From Geovibrio ferrireducens (GTDB lineage: Bacteria > Chrysiogenota > Deferribacteres > Deferribacterales > Geovibrionaceae): a stretch of 36,367 nt of DNA. Shown here in pieces: positions 16,628 through 24,016 of this stretch. The stretch's first letter is position 1. Each line of letters opens with the position of its first letter. The stretch covers positions 1-36,367 of the forward strand of contig NZ_JAJAPB010000017.1 in assembly GCF_026226615.1 (NCBI RefSeq). The letters are read 5' to 3'. The position numbers and the translations under genes are program-made. The notes under the pieces are model-generated. The model was not told the DNA's origin. It did no database searches and saw nothing but the letters and a program-made list of their open reading frames with translations.

Positions 16628-17590
16628 ATGAAAAAGATGCTCGTCACACTCCTTGCCGTAATCTGCGCGGCTTCCGCTTATGCGGCTCCCGTTAAGGTGG
16701 GTATTTCCCAGATAGTGGAACACCCCGCACTTGACGCAACAAGAAAAGGTATAATAGATGCTGTAACCGCATGCGGCTACGCTGAGGGCAAAGACATTAT
16801 TTACGATGTTCAGATAGCTCAGGGCAATGTAGCAACAGCCAACCAGATCGCAAAAAAGTTTGTGGGCGATAAAAACAACCTCGTAATCGGCATAGCCACA
16901 CCCAACTCTCAGTCGCTGAAACAGGTTGTGGAGAAATCAGGGCTCAACATACCCGTTATCTTCTCCGCAGTGACAGACCCCGTGGGCGCCAAGCTTGTTA
17001 AATCAATAGAAAAACCCGGCGGGAACATCACCGGCGTTTCCGACCTCACTCCCGTTAAGGCTCAGCTTGAGGTTTTCAAGGAGTTCGGGCTCAAGGTTAA
17101 AAATGTCGGCATCCTCTATAACCCCGGCGAACAGAACAGCCGCGCTCTTGTTGACCTCGCAAAGGCGGCTTCCAAAGAGCTCGGCATAAACATAATTGAT
17201 GCCACAGTGACCAACTCCGGCGGTGTCTACATGGCTGCCAAGTCTCTCGTGGGCAGGGCTGACGCTATGTATGTCCCCACTGACAATACTGTTGTTTCCG
17301 CGCTGGAATCAGCGGTTCAGGTCGCATATGAGGCGAACATTCCGCTCATCATGGGCGATACCGACTCAGTGGTAAGGGGAGCACTCGCCGCGAAAGGTTT
17401 CAACTACTACAAGCACGGCGTTCAGACAGGCAAAATTGTCTGCCGTGTGCTTAAAGGCGAAAAGGCGGAAAATATCCCCGTTCAGTTCCAGAACGAGCTT
17501 GAGTTCTATGTGAACCTCAAAGCGGCTAAGGAAATGGGCGTCAATGTCCCCGAAGCAGTAATAAAATCAGCAGACAAGGTTATCGAATGA
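16628..17590 (+). CDS. ABC transporter substrate-binding protein (TrpX-like, PF04392 family)
   Basis: A 320-residue periplasmic protein with a signal peptide ending ASAYA. The mature part (VKVGISQIVEHPALDATRKGIIDAV...GIATPNSQSLKQ...VIFSAVTDPVGAKLV...GVSDLTPV...MYVPTDNTVVSALESAV) is typical of the ABC_sub_bind family. Streptococcal TrpX, a tryptophan binder, belongs to this family; most other members have no proven ligand. The permease and ATPase follow with 4-base overlaps, so the three genes are one transport operon. Its position beside the pab genes does not by itself show an aromatic substrate. Confidence 0.85.
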   Translation: MKKMLVTLLAVICAASAYAAPVKVGISQIVEHPALDATRKGIIDAVTACGYAEGKDIIYDVQIAQGNVATANQIAKKFVGDKNNLVIGIATPNSQSLKQVVEKSGLNIPVIFSAVTDPVGAKLVKSIEKPGGNITGVSDLTPVKAQLEVFKEFGLKVKNVGILYNPGEQNSRALVDLAKAASKELGINIIDATVTNSGGVYMAAKSLVGRADAMYVPTDNTVVSALESAVQVAYEANIPLIMGDTDSVVRGALAAKGFNYYKHGVQTGKIVCRVLKGEKAENIPVQFQNELEFYVNLKAAKEMGVNVPEAVIKSADKVIE

Positions 17591-18480
17591 GTTTATACGC
17601 GTTTTTCGGCGCGGTTGAACAGGGACTTCTGTTCTCTATAATGGCTCTGGGGGTGTTCATCACCTTCAGAGCCCTTGACTTTCCGGATCTCTCCGTGGAC
17701 GGCACGTTCCCCATGGGGGCGGCAATTTCCGCGATCCTGATTTTCAACGGCGTTAACCCATGGATTACAATAGCAATAGCAGTAGCGGGCGGTATGGCGG
17801 CGGGGGCAGTCACCGCCATACTCAACACACGGCTTAAGATACTCAATCTCCTTGCGGGGATTCTCACTATGATTGCCCTGTATTCGGTTAACCTGCGCAT
17901 TATGGGTATGCCGAACGTTCCCCTTCTGGGGTTTGACACTGTGTTCACCTCTCTGGAGAACACAGGTATTCCCGCTTATATGGCAAATGTCATTATTCTG
18001 GGTACTGTGGCTGTTCTCACTGGCGCATTTCTCATATGGTTTTTCCATACCGAGGTAGGGCTTGCTCTCCGAGCCACAGGGGACAACATGAAGATGGTGA
18101 AGGCTCAGGGAGCCAGCACAAACAGGATGATACTCATAGGTGTTGCCCTCTCAAACGGCCTTGTTGCCCTTGCTGGCGCTCTCGCCGCGCAGGTGCAGGG
18201 TTTTGCCGATGTCAGCATGGGGATCGGAACCATAGTGGCGGGGCTTGCATCTGTTATTCTCGGTGAGGCGCTCATAAGTTCTTTGGGTGTTTTCCGCGCT
18301 GTTATCGGTGTTATAATCGGCTCCATAGCCTACAGACTGGCGATCGCCGTTGCCCTTACCGTGAATATAGGCGGCGTGAGCCTTTCTCCCAGTGATCTCA
18401 ACCTCATTACCGCAGTCCTCGTTGTCGTGGCTCTGATGTTCCCCGGACTCAGAAGCAAGATAGGGGCGGTGGGCAAATGA
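17587..18480 (+). CDS. ABC transporter permease (TrpY-like)
   Basis: A 297-residue inner-membrane protein with eight or nine hydrophobic segments. The segment FRALDFPDLSVDGTFPMGAA near the N-terminus, NTRLKILNLLAGILTMIALYSVNLRIMG, and the cytoplasmic loop GLALRATGDNMKMVKAQGAS are characteristic of the permeases that partner PF04392 binding proteins, distantly related to LivH/LivM. ATGA overlaps join it to both neighbours. Confidence 0.85.
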   Translation: MSLYAFFGAVEQGLLFSIMALGVFITFRALDFPDLSVDGTFPMGAAISAILIFNGVNPWITIAIAVAGGMAAGAVTAILNTRLKILNLLAGILTMIALYSVNLRIMGMPNVPLLGFDTVFTSLENTGIPAYMANVIILGTVAVLTGAFLIWFFHTEVGLALRATGDNMKMVKAQGASTNRMILIGVALSNGLVALAGALAAQVQGFADVSMGIGTIVAGLASVILGEALISSLGVFRAVIGVIIGSIAYRLAIAVALTVNIGGVSLSPSDLNLITAVLVVVALMFPGLRSKIGAVGK

Positions 18481-19265
18481 TAAAGATAGATAATGTAAAA
18501 AAGGTCTTCAACAGAGGCACGGTTAACGAAAACTGGGCTGTGAAGGGCGTTTCGGTTGATATAAAACAGGGAAGCTTCGTCACAGTAATCGGCGGAAACG
18601 GTTCCGGCAAATCCACTCTGCTTAACCTTGTTGCGGGCTACCTCAAACCTGATGAAGGCAGAATACTCATTGACGATGAAGACGTTTCAAACGTCACGGA
18701 CTATAAAAGAGCATCATACATCGGCATAGTTTTTCAGGATCCCCTCAGCGGCACAGCCAAATCGCTGAGCATTGAGGAGAACCTTGCCATAGCCATGAAG
18801 CGCGGACAGAAACGTATGTTCGGAATGGGCGTGAAGAACCGTGACAGGGAGTTTTACCGTGAACAGCTCCGCATGCTTGACTTGGGTCTGGAAAACAGGC
18901 TTAAGGATAAGGCAGGGCTGCTCTCCGGCGGTCAGCGTCAGGCGCTTACGCTGCTTATGGCTACCCTTGTGAAGCCGAAGATCCTTCTTCTGGATGAACA
19001 CACGGCGGCGCTTGACCCTAAAACCGCGGATAAAATACTCAAACTCACTGTTAAGCTGGTGAGCGAGAACAACCTCACCGCCATGATGGTTACGCACAAC
19101 ATGAAGCAGGCTCTCAGCCTCGGTGAGCGTACTGTTATGATGCAGCTTGGGAAAAAGGTGCTTGATGTGGACGGGGAGGAGAGAAGTAAGCTTACCGTTA
19201 CCGATCTTCTCGAACTCTTCAGCCGCGAACTGGGCGACGAAGCCTACGACGCTGGAATGCTTTAA
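18477..19265 (+). CDS. ABC transporter ATP-binding protein (TrpZ-like)
   Basis: A 262-residue ATPase with Walker A GGNGSGKST, Q-loop VFQDPLSGTAKSLSIEENL, signature LSGGQRQALTLLMA, Walker B ILLLDEHTAALDP (DEH in place of the more usual DEP) and switch histidine in MMVTHNM. The GTAKSLSIEENLAIA stretch is typical for the TrpZ-like subgroup. It completes the transporter begun by the two preceding genes. Confidence 0.87.
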   Translation: MIKIDNVKKVFNRGTVNENWAVKGVSVDIKQGSFVTVIGGNGSGKSTLLNLVAGYLKPDEGRILIDDEDVSNVTDYKRASYIGIVFQDPLSGTAKSLSIEENLAIAMKRGQKRMFGMGVKNRDREFYREQLRMLDLGLENRLKDKAGLLSGGQRQALTLLMATLVKPKILLLDEHTAALDPKTADKILKLTVKLVSENNLTAMMVTHNMKQALSLGERTVMMQLGKKVLDVDGEERSKLTVTDLLELFSRELGDEAYDAGML

Positions 19266-19280
19266 GGATATAAACTGACA

Positions 19281-19300
19281 GGCTCCCAAGGATGGGAGCC
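19281..19300 (+). terminator. Hairpin after the TrpXYZ-like operon
   Basis: GGCTCCC (19281-19287) and GGGAGCC (19294-19300) form a perfect 7-bp stem with a 6-base loop, 15 bases after the stop codon. No U-tract follows, so termination would be weak or Rho-assisted. The right arm also begins the first copy of the 96-bp repeat. Confidence 0.4.
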
Positions 19301-19535
19301 CGCCGCGCGGAGCGAAGCCTTGCTCTGCAAGGCGCGAGCGTGTGTCCAAAATTTCCATGGACGGCAAATTTTGGATAGTAAAGACAGACAGGAGCCCGCC
19401 GTGCGCAGCGAAGCCTTGCTTTGCAAGGCGCGAGCGTGTATCCAAAATTTCCATGGACGGCAAATTTTGGATAGTAAAGACAGACAGGAGCGCGCCGCGC
19501 GGAGCGAAGCCTTGCTTTGCAAGGCGCGAGCGTGT
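19295..19535. repeat. 96-bp tandem repeat, two full copies plus a partial third
   Basis: Copies start at 19295, 19391 and 19487, an exact 96-bp period. Each unit holds a GC-rich half with the stem GCCTTGC/GCAAGGC and an AT-rich half with the perfect inverted repeat CCAAAATTT/AAATTTTGG. The copies differ at only a few positions (for example GCTCTGC versus GCTTTGC, GCGCGG versus GTGCGC). The third copy stops after CGAGCGTGT and lacks the AT-rich half. No gene is credible here: frames open through it only because the period is a multiple of three. Confidence 0.9.
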
Positions 19536-19567
19536 ACATCAATCCGGCAGGATGTGCGGATTGATGT
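19536..19567. terminator. 10-bp perfect stem-loop between the repeats and the ECF operon end
   Basis: ACATCAATCC (19536-19545) and GGATTGATGT (19558-19567) are perfectly complementary around a 12-base loop. It lies about 50 bases beyond the stop of the minus-strand Gly-rich gene. Without a clear T-run on the minus strand it may serve as a 3' stabilising stem or a Rho-assisted terminator. The rest of 19266-19617 (352 bp) has no gene. Confidence 0.45.
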
Positions 19568-19617
19568 TATCAGGTCAGACGCGGGCGGTTTCTGTGCAGG
19601 GCTTAAACAACCCTCTC

Positions 19618-20436
19618 TCAATGCCGGCCTTTTCCGCCGCCTGACCCTCCGTCATGTCCCCCTCCGCCTGAGCCGCCGCTTCCTGAACTTCCGCCTGACC
19701 CTGCGTCATGTCCTCCGCCGGAACTGCCGCTTCCACCTGTGCTTGCGCTTCCATGCGAACCGCTCCCGCTCATCTCATATCCCATGCTTTCCGCCAGCGA
19801 TTCCGCGTCAGCGTGTCCGGCCTGTTCCATGAAATTCTTTCTGTATCTGTATATTGCTCCGCTTTCCATTGATTTCGCTGATTTTTCGGCAATTTCCGAT
19901 GCTCTGGGATCAGAGACTCCGTAACGCACCAGCTCTCTGTAAAGCATTATTGACGCTTTTGCCGCCTCGTCTTTGTCTGTTTTTCTGCCTGATGCCGCCG
20001 CTGCAGTTTTCATTAATCCCTGCTCGCTCGCTCCTGCGGTCATAGCGTCTGCTGCGGCATCGGTGACGCTTTCTTCCGCACTGCGTGAGACTCCGGCTTT
20101 GACCGCAACACGTTCTGCTGCTTCATACCGCGAGCGTATCTGCTCTACTGCCCTTATTACCGCTTTTTCGGGCGCTTTCTTGGCGATTCCTTCCAGAACC
20201 TTCTCAGCATATTTCTCCGGAGCGCCGTATTTCCCTGCTGAAATAGCTTCCGCAAGTATTTTTACCGATTCTTCCGAATAGCCGTTTTTTCTTGTTTCCG
20301 CGGCGAGTTTTTCAGATAAGCCTTTCTCCACGCGCATACCCAGTGCCGCCTGGGTCAGCGTATCGTAAATATCCGAAGCCAGGGCGGATGAAAACCCGCA
20401 GAGAACAACCACTGTGAAGAATATAAGCTTTTTCAT
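19618..20436 (-). CDS. Secreted Ala-rich protein with Gly/Ser/His-rich tail, last gene of the ECF operon
   Basis: Not a family I recognise. Residues 1-20 are a signal peptide (ending SSALA). Residues about 22-220 are Ala/Glu/Lys-rich and predicted helical, with a loosely repeated pattern G-(L/Y/V)-S-(E/D)... about every 35-60 residues. The last 50 residues are Gly/Ser-rich with GGGHDAGSGG and GGGGHDGGSGG units and end in KGRH, a possible metal-binding tail. The ATG at 20436 overlaps the stop of the lipoprotein gene and has AGAGGA just upstream; an earlier in-frame ATG at 20457 would precede the signal peptide and is unlikely. Its place in the operon suggests it is an output of the sigma factor, working in the envelope or outside the cell. 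Confidence 0.7.
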   Translation of the reverse strand: MKKLIFFTVVVLCGFSSALASDIYDTLTQAALGMRVEKGLSEKLAAETRKNGYSEESVKILAEAISAGKYGAPEKYAEKVLEGIAKKAPEKAVIRAVEQIRSRYEAAERVAVKAGVSRSAEESVTDAAADAMTAGASEQGLMKTAAAASGRKTDKDEAAKASIMLYRELVRYGVSDPRASEIAEKSAKSMESGAIYRYRKNFMEQAGHADAESLAESMGYEMSGSGSHGSASTGGSGSSGGGHDAGSGGSSGSGGSGGGGHDGGSGGGKGRH

Positions 20437-20747
20437 TGTTTCCTCTCGTAAATACATATCTCTCCGCCGAAATCATCCTGCTGTTTCATACCGCAGTCCG
20501 GCAGAAAAACTTTGCCGTCAACAGTGAGGAAGTAGGTGAAGTGCTCCTCCTGTTTTACAGAAGCTCTCCATTTTCCGTCACTGAGTTCGGTTTTATTTTC
20601 CGCAAAACCGTCAGATGAGTGATAAAAGCTGACCTGTCCGGCATCTTTCACTTTAAATTCAGCCAGAAGCATTCCGCCCTTAGGGCTGAAACTGTGCTGT
20701 GAGCATCCGGCGCAAATAATAAGCATAAGCATGACGGCTTTTTTCAA
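20433..20747 (-). CDS. Small lipoprotein with early-set (AMPK-beta/isoamylase-like) domain
   Basis: A 104-residue protein with lipobox ICAGC (Cys15). The remaining 85 residues look like a reduced version of the domain at the C-terminus of the anti-sigma factor: FKVKDAGQVSFYHSSDGF, a Trp at 60 in DGKWRASV, FTYFLTVDGK, and the closing QQDDFGGEICIYE, parallel to QADDFGGENSVISI in the anti-sigma protein. Early-set domains of this group bind alpha-glucans in AMPK-beta and branching enzymes. Glucan binding here is unproven, since most aromatic contact residues are not evident. Both ends overlap neighbours by 4 bases. Confidence 0.65.
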   Translation of the reverse strand: MKKAVMLMLIICAGCSQHSFSPKGGMLLAEFKVKDAGQVSFYHSSDGFAENKTELSDGKWRASVKQEEHFTYFLTVDGKVFLPDCGMKQQDDFGGEICIYERKQ

Positions 20748-21313
20748 ATTCTGTCTCCAATGCTGATCACTGAGTTTTCCCCGCCGAAGTCATCAGCCTG
20801 CCTCGCCTTCACCGTCGGGTCTGTGATGCGCTCACTTCCGTTTATTATGAATGAGTAAGCGTATTCGCCCTGATTCAGCGGAAGGGAAACCTGCCAGTAT
20901 CCGGAGGAGCCTGTCTTATTCATCTCTATGGTTTTCCAGCTGCTGAAGCTGCCCGCGAGCTCCACCTTCTCAGCCTCCGGCATGTGAAGCACGAACCTGT
21001 GTTGCGCCTGAGCCGGAGCAGGTTCGGGAAGCGGTGAGGAGAGCCTGAAAAACAGCAGGAAAAGAGCCGCTGCCGCCGCGAAGGATGATATTCCGAAGGG
21101 GATAAGGAAGCTCCTTCGTTTTTCGCTGAAGACAGGGACAGGCGGGGTCTTGAACTCTTCGGTTCTCAGCATCTTTTCAGTTTCCAGAAGCTCTATCGCC
21201 TCATCCGAAAATGCTCTGTCTGTTCTTATTTCATGCACGAAGGTTATTTTCTCGTCCAGATTCAGCTCATCGTCAATGAACTGGCTTATCAGAACCTCTT
21301 TTTCTCCGTTCAT
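20744..21313 (-). CDS. Anti-sigma factor with periplasmic early-set domain
   Basis: The 189 residues show three parts. Residues 1-60 form a short acidic helical region (SQFIDDELNLDEKITFVHEI) like the sigma-binding domain of anti-sigma factors, but lacking the zinc HxxxCxxC motif. A single membrane segment covers 69-90, with KRR at 65-67 on its cytoplasmic side. Residues about 105-187 form an AMPK-beta/isoamylase-N-like early-set domain: VELAGSFSSWKTIEM (W126), GYWQVSLPLNQGEYAYSFIINGS (W140) and ADDFGGENSVI. The layout predicts a cytoplasmic sigma-holding part and an extracytoplasmic sensor fold. It overlaps the ECF sigma gene by 4 bases, the usual sigma/anti-sigma arrangement. Confidence 0.75.
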   Translation of the reverse strand: MNGEKEVLISQFIDDELNLDEKITFVHEIRTDRAFSDEAIELLETEKMLRTEEFKTPPVPVFSEKRRSFLIPFGISSFAAAAALFLLFFRLSSPLPEPAPAQAQHRFVLHMPEAEKVELAGSFSSWKTIEMNKTGSSGYWQVSLPLNQGEYAYSFIINGSERITDPTVKARQADDFGGENSVISIGDRI

Positions 21314-21792
21314 TTTCTGTTCTCCGAGATTATTTCTTTCAGCTTCTTCCTTGCCCTGTGTATTTTAACTTTAATATTCGCTTCGCTCAATCCGGTTATT
21401 GATGAGATTTCCGCATACTTCATTCCGCCTGATGAGCAGAGGGATATCAGCTCTCTTTCATCTTCGTCCAGCATTGACAGAGCCCGTGTCAGTATGTTGT
21501 TTTCCTCTTTTCCGCTGTAAATCTCCTCAGGGCTTTCAGCATGTTTTTCCGTGCATTCGGTAAGCTCGTCATGCACTCTGCTTTTTCTTTTGAGATCAAT
21601 AAAGAGGCTTTTTGCCACAGTGTAAAGCAGGGGCAGGGAGTGATTGTCCGGATAATTTTGGGCATATTTAAGAAAGCATTCCTGATAAAGATCTTCCGCA
21701 TCCTCTCTGCATCCGGAAAGCTTCATCAGATAGCCGAAAAGCCTGCCTGAGTTTTCTTCAAAAAAGCTGCGCAGAGATCTGTTTGAGTTCAT
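21310..21792 (-). CDS. ECF-type RNA polymerase sigma factor
   Basis: A 160-residue group IV sigma factor. Region 2 is at about 17-50 (LFGYLMKLSGCREDAEDLYQECFLKYAQN) and region 4 at about 101-155 (LTRALSMLDEDERELISLCSSGGMKYAEISSITGLSEANIKVKIHRARKKL), the latter with the helix-turn-helix for the -35 element. Regions 1.1 and 3 are absent, as expected. It is coupled to the downstream anti-sigma gene and preceded by a stem-loop. A promoter of ECF type lies upstream of the first gene of the operon, so autoregulation is likely. Confidence 0.88.
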   Translation of the reverse strand: MNSNRSLRSFFEENSGRLFGYLMKLSGCREDAEDLYQECFLKYAQNYPDNHSLPLLYTVAKSLFIDLKRKSRVHDELTECTEKHAESPEEIYSGKEENNILTRALSMLDEDERELISLCSSGGMKYAEISSITGLSEANIKVKIHRARKKLKEIISENRK

Positions 21793-21813
21793 TTTCTTCC
21801 CGGTTTTTCAGCA

Positions 21814-21835
21814 GGGCGGAAACTTTTTTCCGCCC
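21814..21835 (-). terminator. Stem-loop between the Gly-rich gene and the ECF sigma gene
   Basis: A perfect 9-bp stem (plus strand GGGCGGAAA 21814-21822, TTTCCGCCC 21827-21835) with a 4-base loop in the 60-base gap. It has no U-run on the minus strand, so it is more likely an mRNA-stabilising or attenuating element that favours the first gene over sigma than a full terminator. Confidence 0.55.
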
Positions 21836-21852
21836 CGTGCTGTGCGAAAGTG

Positions 21853-22239
21853 TTATTCAGTGACGGGCTGAGGTGCAGGAACCGTGTCTTCTTCAGCTCC
21901 GAATCCTGTTCCGTCTCCGGGCATGGGGTGTGTTCCGTCACCGGGGCCGAACCCTGTTCCGTCACCGCGGCTTTTTCCGCTTTCGCTGCTGCTGCCGTCA
22001 TGGTCTCCTGAGTCCTTTCCTGAACCTGATTCATGGGAAGAGCCGCCATTGCCCCCGGACGAACCTGAATCATTCGATGACCCGCCGTCGGACGAACCGC
22101 CTTTTCCGCTGCCGCCTGATGAACCTGATTCGTGGGATGAACCGCCTTTCCCGCTTCCGCCGCCCATTTTTGCGTAGCTCACGCCTGCCGCCGAAAACAC
22201 CAGCATAACCGCAGCCATTAGTGAAACAATTTTTTTCAT
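21853..22239 (-). CDS. Secreted Gly/Ser-rich low-complexity protein, first gene of the ECF operon
   Basis: A 128-residue protein whose signal peptide ends VSYA at about residue 23. Everything after is low-complexity: repeated GGSGKGGSSHESGSS-type units at about 26-75 and two GDGTGFG units near the C-terminus, ending in an acidic tail. Cysteine is absent. The composition recalls the tail of the last gene of the same operon. A very strong ribosome site (AAGGAGG, five bases before ATG) and the ECF-type promoter just upstream suggest high, sigma-dependent expression. The function is unknown; a structural or matrix role is a guess from composition. Confidence 0.7.
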   Translation of the reverse strand: MKKIVSLMAAVMLVFSAAGVSYAKMGGGSGKGGSSHESGSSGGSGKGGSSDGGSSNDSGSSGGNGGSSHESGSGKDSGDHDGSSSESGKSRGDGTGFGPGDGTHPMPGDGTGFGAEEDTVPAPQPVTE

Positions 22240-22267
22240 GTCCGCCTCCTTGTTCTTCTGTCTCCAT

Positions 22268-22293
22268 AACGGGAGGGGAAAAGAAAGGTTACA
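22268..22293 (-). promoter_or_regulatory. ECF-type promoter of the Gly-rich/sigma operon
   Basis: On the minus strand TGTAAC (22293-22288), exactly 16 bases, then CGTT (22271-22268). The AAC core at -35 and CGT at -10 with 16-17 bp between them is the common pattern of ECF sigma promoters. Transcription would begin near 22261, leaving a short leader that contains AAGGAGG. The -35 element overlaps the stop codon of the upstream diguanylate cyclase gene. Confidence 0.55.
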
Positions 22294-23839
22294 GACTGCT
22301 GAAAGAAAATAAGCAGTTTTTCTTTTTCTTGGCCTCGTAAAGCGCTTTGTCAGCTTCCAGAAGCAGTTTTTCCTTTGTGTCTCCGTTTTCTGGAATCATT
22401 GAGCAAAGACCAATGCTCACAGTGAGAATCTTATCCCTGAAAGCTGCCGCGTGTGGTACAGCAGCGTTCCGAACCGCATTCAGAATATCTTCGGCTATCT
22501 TGCCTGAACCTGTCAAATCTGTATCGGGGAGAAGGATTATGAACTCCTCTCCGCCGTATCTGGCTATTATGTCAGTATTTCTTTTAAGGGCGGATTTTAT
22601 TATCTCTGCCATACGGGCTATGCATTTGTCCCCGGCGCTGTAGCCGTAGTCATCGTTGTATAGCTTGAAGTCGTCAAGATCGACGATCAAAAGACCGAGG
22701 GGGCGTTTAATCCTCTTGGCCAGATTCCACTCGTAAAGGAATATTTCGTCAAAGAACCTTCTGTTGGCTATGCCTGTGAGCTTGTCAGTCTTTGAAATTT
22801 CCGTGAGGTTCTTCTCCATTGAGTCATTCTTTTCAGCTATTTTTCTTAAAGAGGAGTCTGTGATGCGGAGCTCCGCAGGCATATAAAATGACTTTTCCTT
22901 TATAATATTTTTGCCTTCGGCCGCTTTTGAGGAGAATACAGCCAGCCTTTCCGCCGGTTTTATCACCAGCCTCTTCATGGCGTATATGGCGGCAATGAAC
23001 AGGATAAGGGATATGGCTCCGTAAGCGGCAGCGGAAATCAGCATAATGCGGTTAATGTCTGTATTAACTGTTCTTTTTACATGGAAAAACAGGCTCAGCA
23101 GCGGTTTTCCGCTGAGTTCCTTGAGGGTGAGGCTTATTTTTGCGGTGCTCGGCGAAAGCAGTTCGACAGAGCTTATGCTGTTTATGCCTTCTTTAACATA
23201 CACTGATGATGAGGTGATATTAACTCTGGATGTTCCGCTCTCAAACCCGTAGCCCGAATAAAGCTCTGTGAGAAACTCCTTATCCAGCACATGCCCCATG
23301 AATACGAAACCCACTGCCGGCTGCTCCGGGCTGGCTGTTTTTACCGGACTCACGCTCAGCATAACGGGTCTGCCCGCTGAGGGCATGCTGAGTATCATGA
23401 ATTTTCTGTTGCTGAATGCCAGTTTTTCTATCTCGCTTTTATTTTTGCGGATAACTCGTACAAGCTCCTCTGCGTACTCCCCGCAGTCCTCTGTGTATGA
23501 TGAATGGTATTCCGAGTAGTCCCTGAGCAGGAAGATGATGAACTGGGTTCCGATCTGGCTGAACACAGAATCCGAAAATCCGGTGTTTACGAACAGCGGG
23601 TTTCTGTCTGTGAGAAACTCATAGGTCTCCTCCCTGCTGCCCCAGTCTGCGGTGAAGGAGTTATAGTAGCTGCCTTTCTGCTCTATTATCCCTGCCAGAA
23701 GGCCTGCTGTGTCGGCGTAGCTTCTCAGTTCGGAATCAGCGGAAACCGAGTGAACAAGCCGGAACGGAATAAAAAGAAAAAAAACCGGTAAAACCGTAAC
23801 AAAAACAAGCACTGCCGTAATAATGCTTTTCAGACGCAT
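22289..23839 (-). CDS. Membrane-bound diguanylate cyclase (GGDEF) with periplasmic sensor
   Basis: A protein of 516 residues. A membrane segment at about 5-28 precedes a periplasmic sensor of some 230 residues (about 30-260) of CHASE4-like appearance (SYYNSFTADWGSREETYEFL...NTGFSDSVFSQIG). A second membrane segment and a HAMP-like linker (AMKRLVIKPAERLAVFSSKA) lead to a GGDEF domain. The active site GGEEF (429-433) is intact, and an RxxD inhibitory site (RNTD, 420-423) stands five residues before it, so it should make c-di-GMP under product inhibition. The ATG at 23839 has GGAGA upstream and is preferred to one 24 bases earlier. It lies 49 bases before the Gly-rich gene on the same strand. 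Confidence 0.87.
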   Translation of the reverse strand: MRLKSIITAVLVFVTVLPVFFLFIPFRLVHSVSADSELRSYADTAGLLAGIIEQKGSYYNSFTADWGSREETYEFLTDRNPLFVNTGFSDSVFSQIGTQFIIFLLRDYSEYHSSYTEDCGEYAEELVRVIRKNKSEIEKLAFSNRKFMILSMPSAGRPVMLSVSPVKTASPEQPAVGFVFMGHVLDKEFLTELYSGYGFESGTSRVNITSSSVYVKEGINSISSVELLSPSTAKISLTLKELSGKPLLSLFFHVKRTVNTDINRIMLISAAAYGAISLILFIAAIYAMKRLVIKPAERLAVFSSKAAEGKNIIKEKSFYMPAELRITDSSLRKIAEKNDSMEKNLTEISKTDKLTGIANRRFFDEIFLYEWNLAKRIKRPLGLLIVDLDDFKLYNDDYGYSAGDKCIARMAEIIKSALKRNTDIIARYGGEEFIILLPDTDLTGSGKIAEDILNAVRNAAVPHAAAFRDKILTVSIGLCSMIPENGDTKEKLLLEADKALYEAKKKKNCLFSFSSL

Positions 23840-24016
23840 TGTGTATCTCCGAATTACAGACATACTACATGAAAAAAAACGGTTTTTAAATTCAATTTAC
23901 GGAATGGGGGAGAAAGAAAACTTTGAAGTTTTTATTCATAAATATTATTCTGAGCAGTTGCCCGCTTCGGACAGTTCCGCGGCAGGCGTTATTTTCTCTT
24001 AAGAGGGCGTATTTTC

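Noticed and set aside
19295-19535. CRISPR array
   Set aside because: Units are contiguous 96-bp tandem copies with no unique spacers and no cas genes nearby.
19219-19832. Open frames of about 100-250 codons on both strands through the 96-bp repeats
   Set aside because: They stay open only because the repeat period is a multiple of three; the translations are periodic and overlap real genes at both ends.
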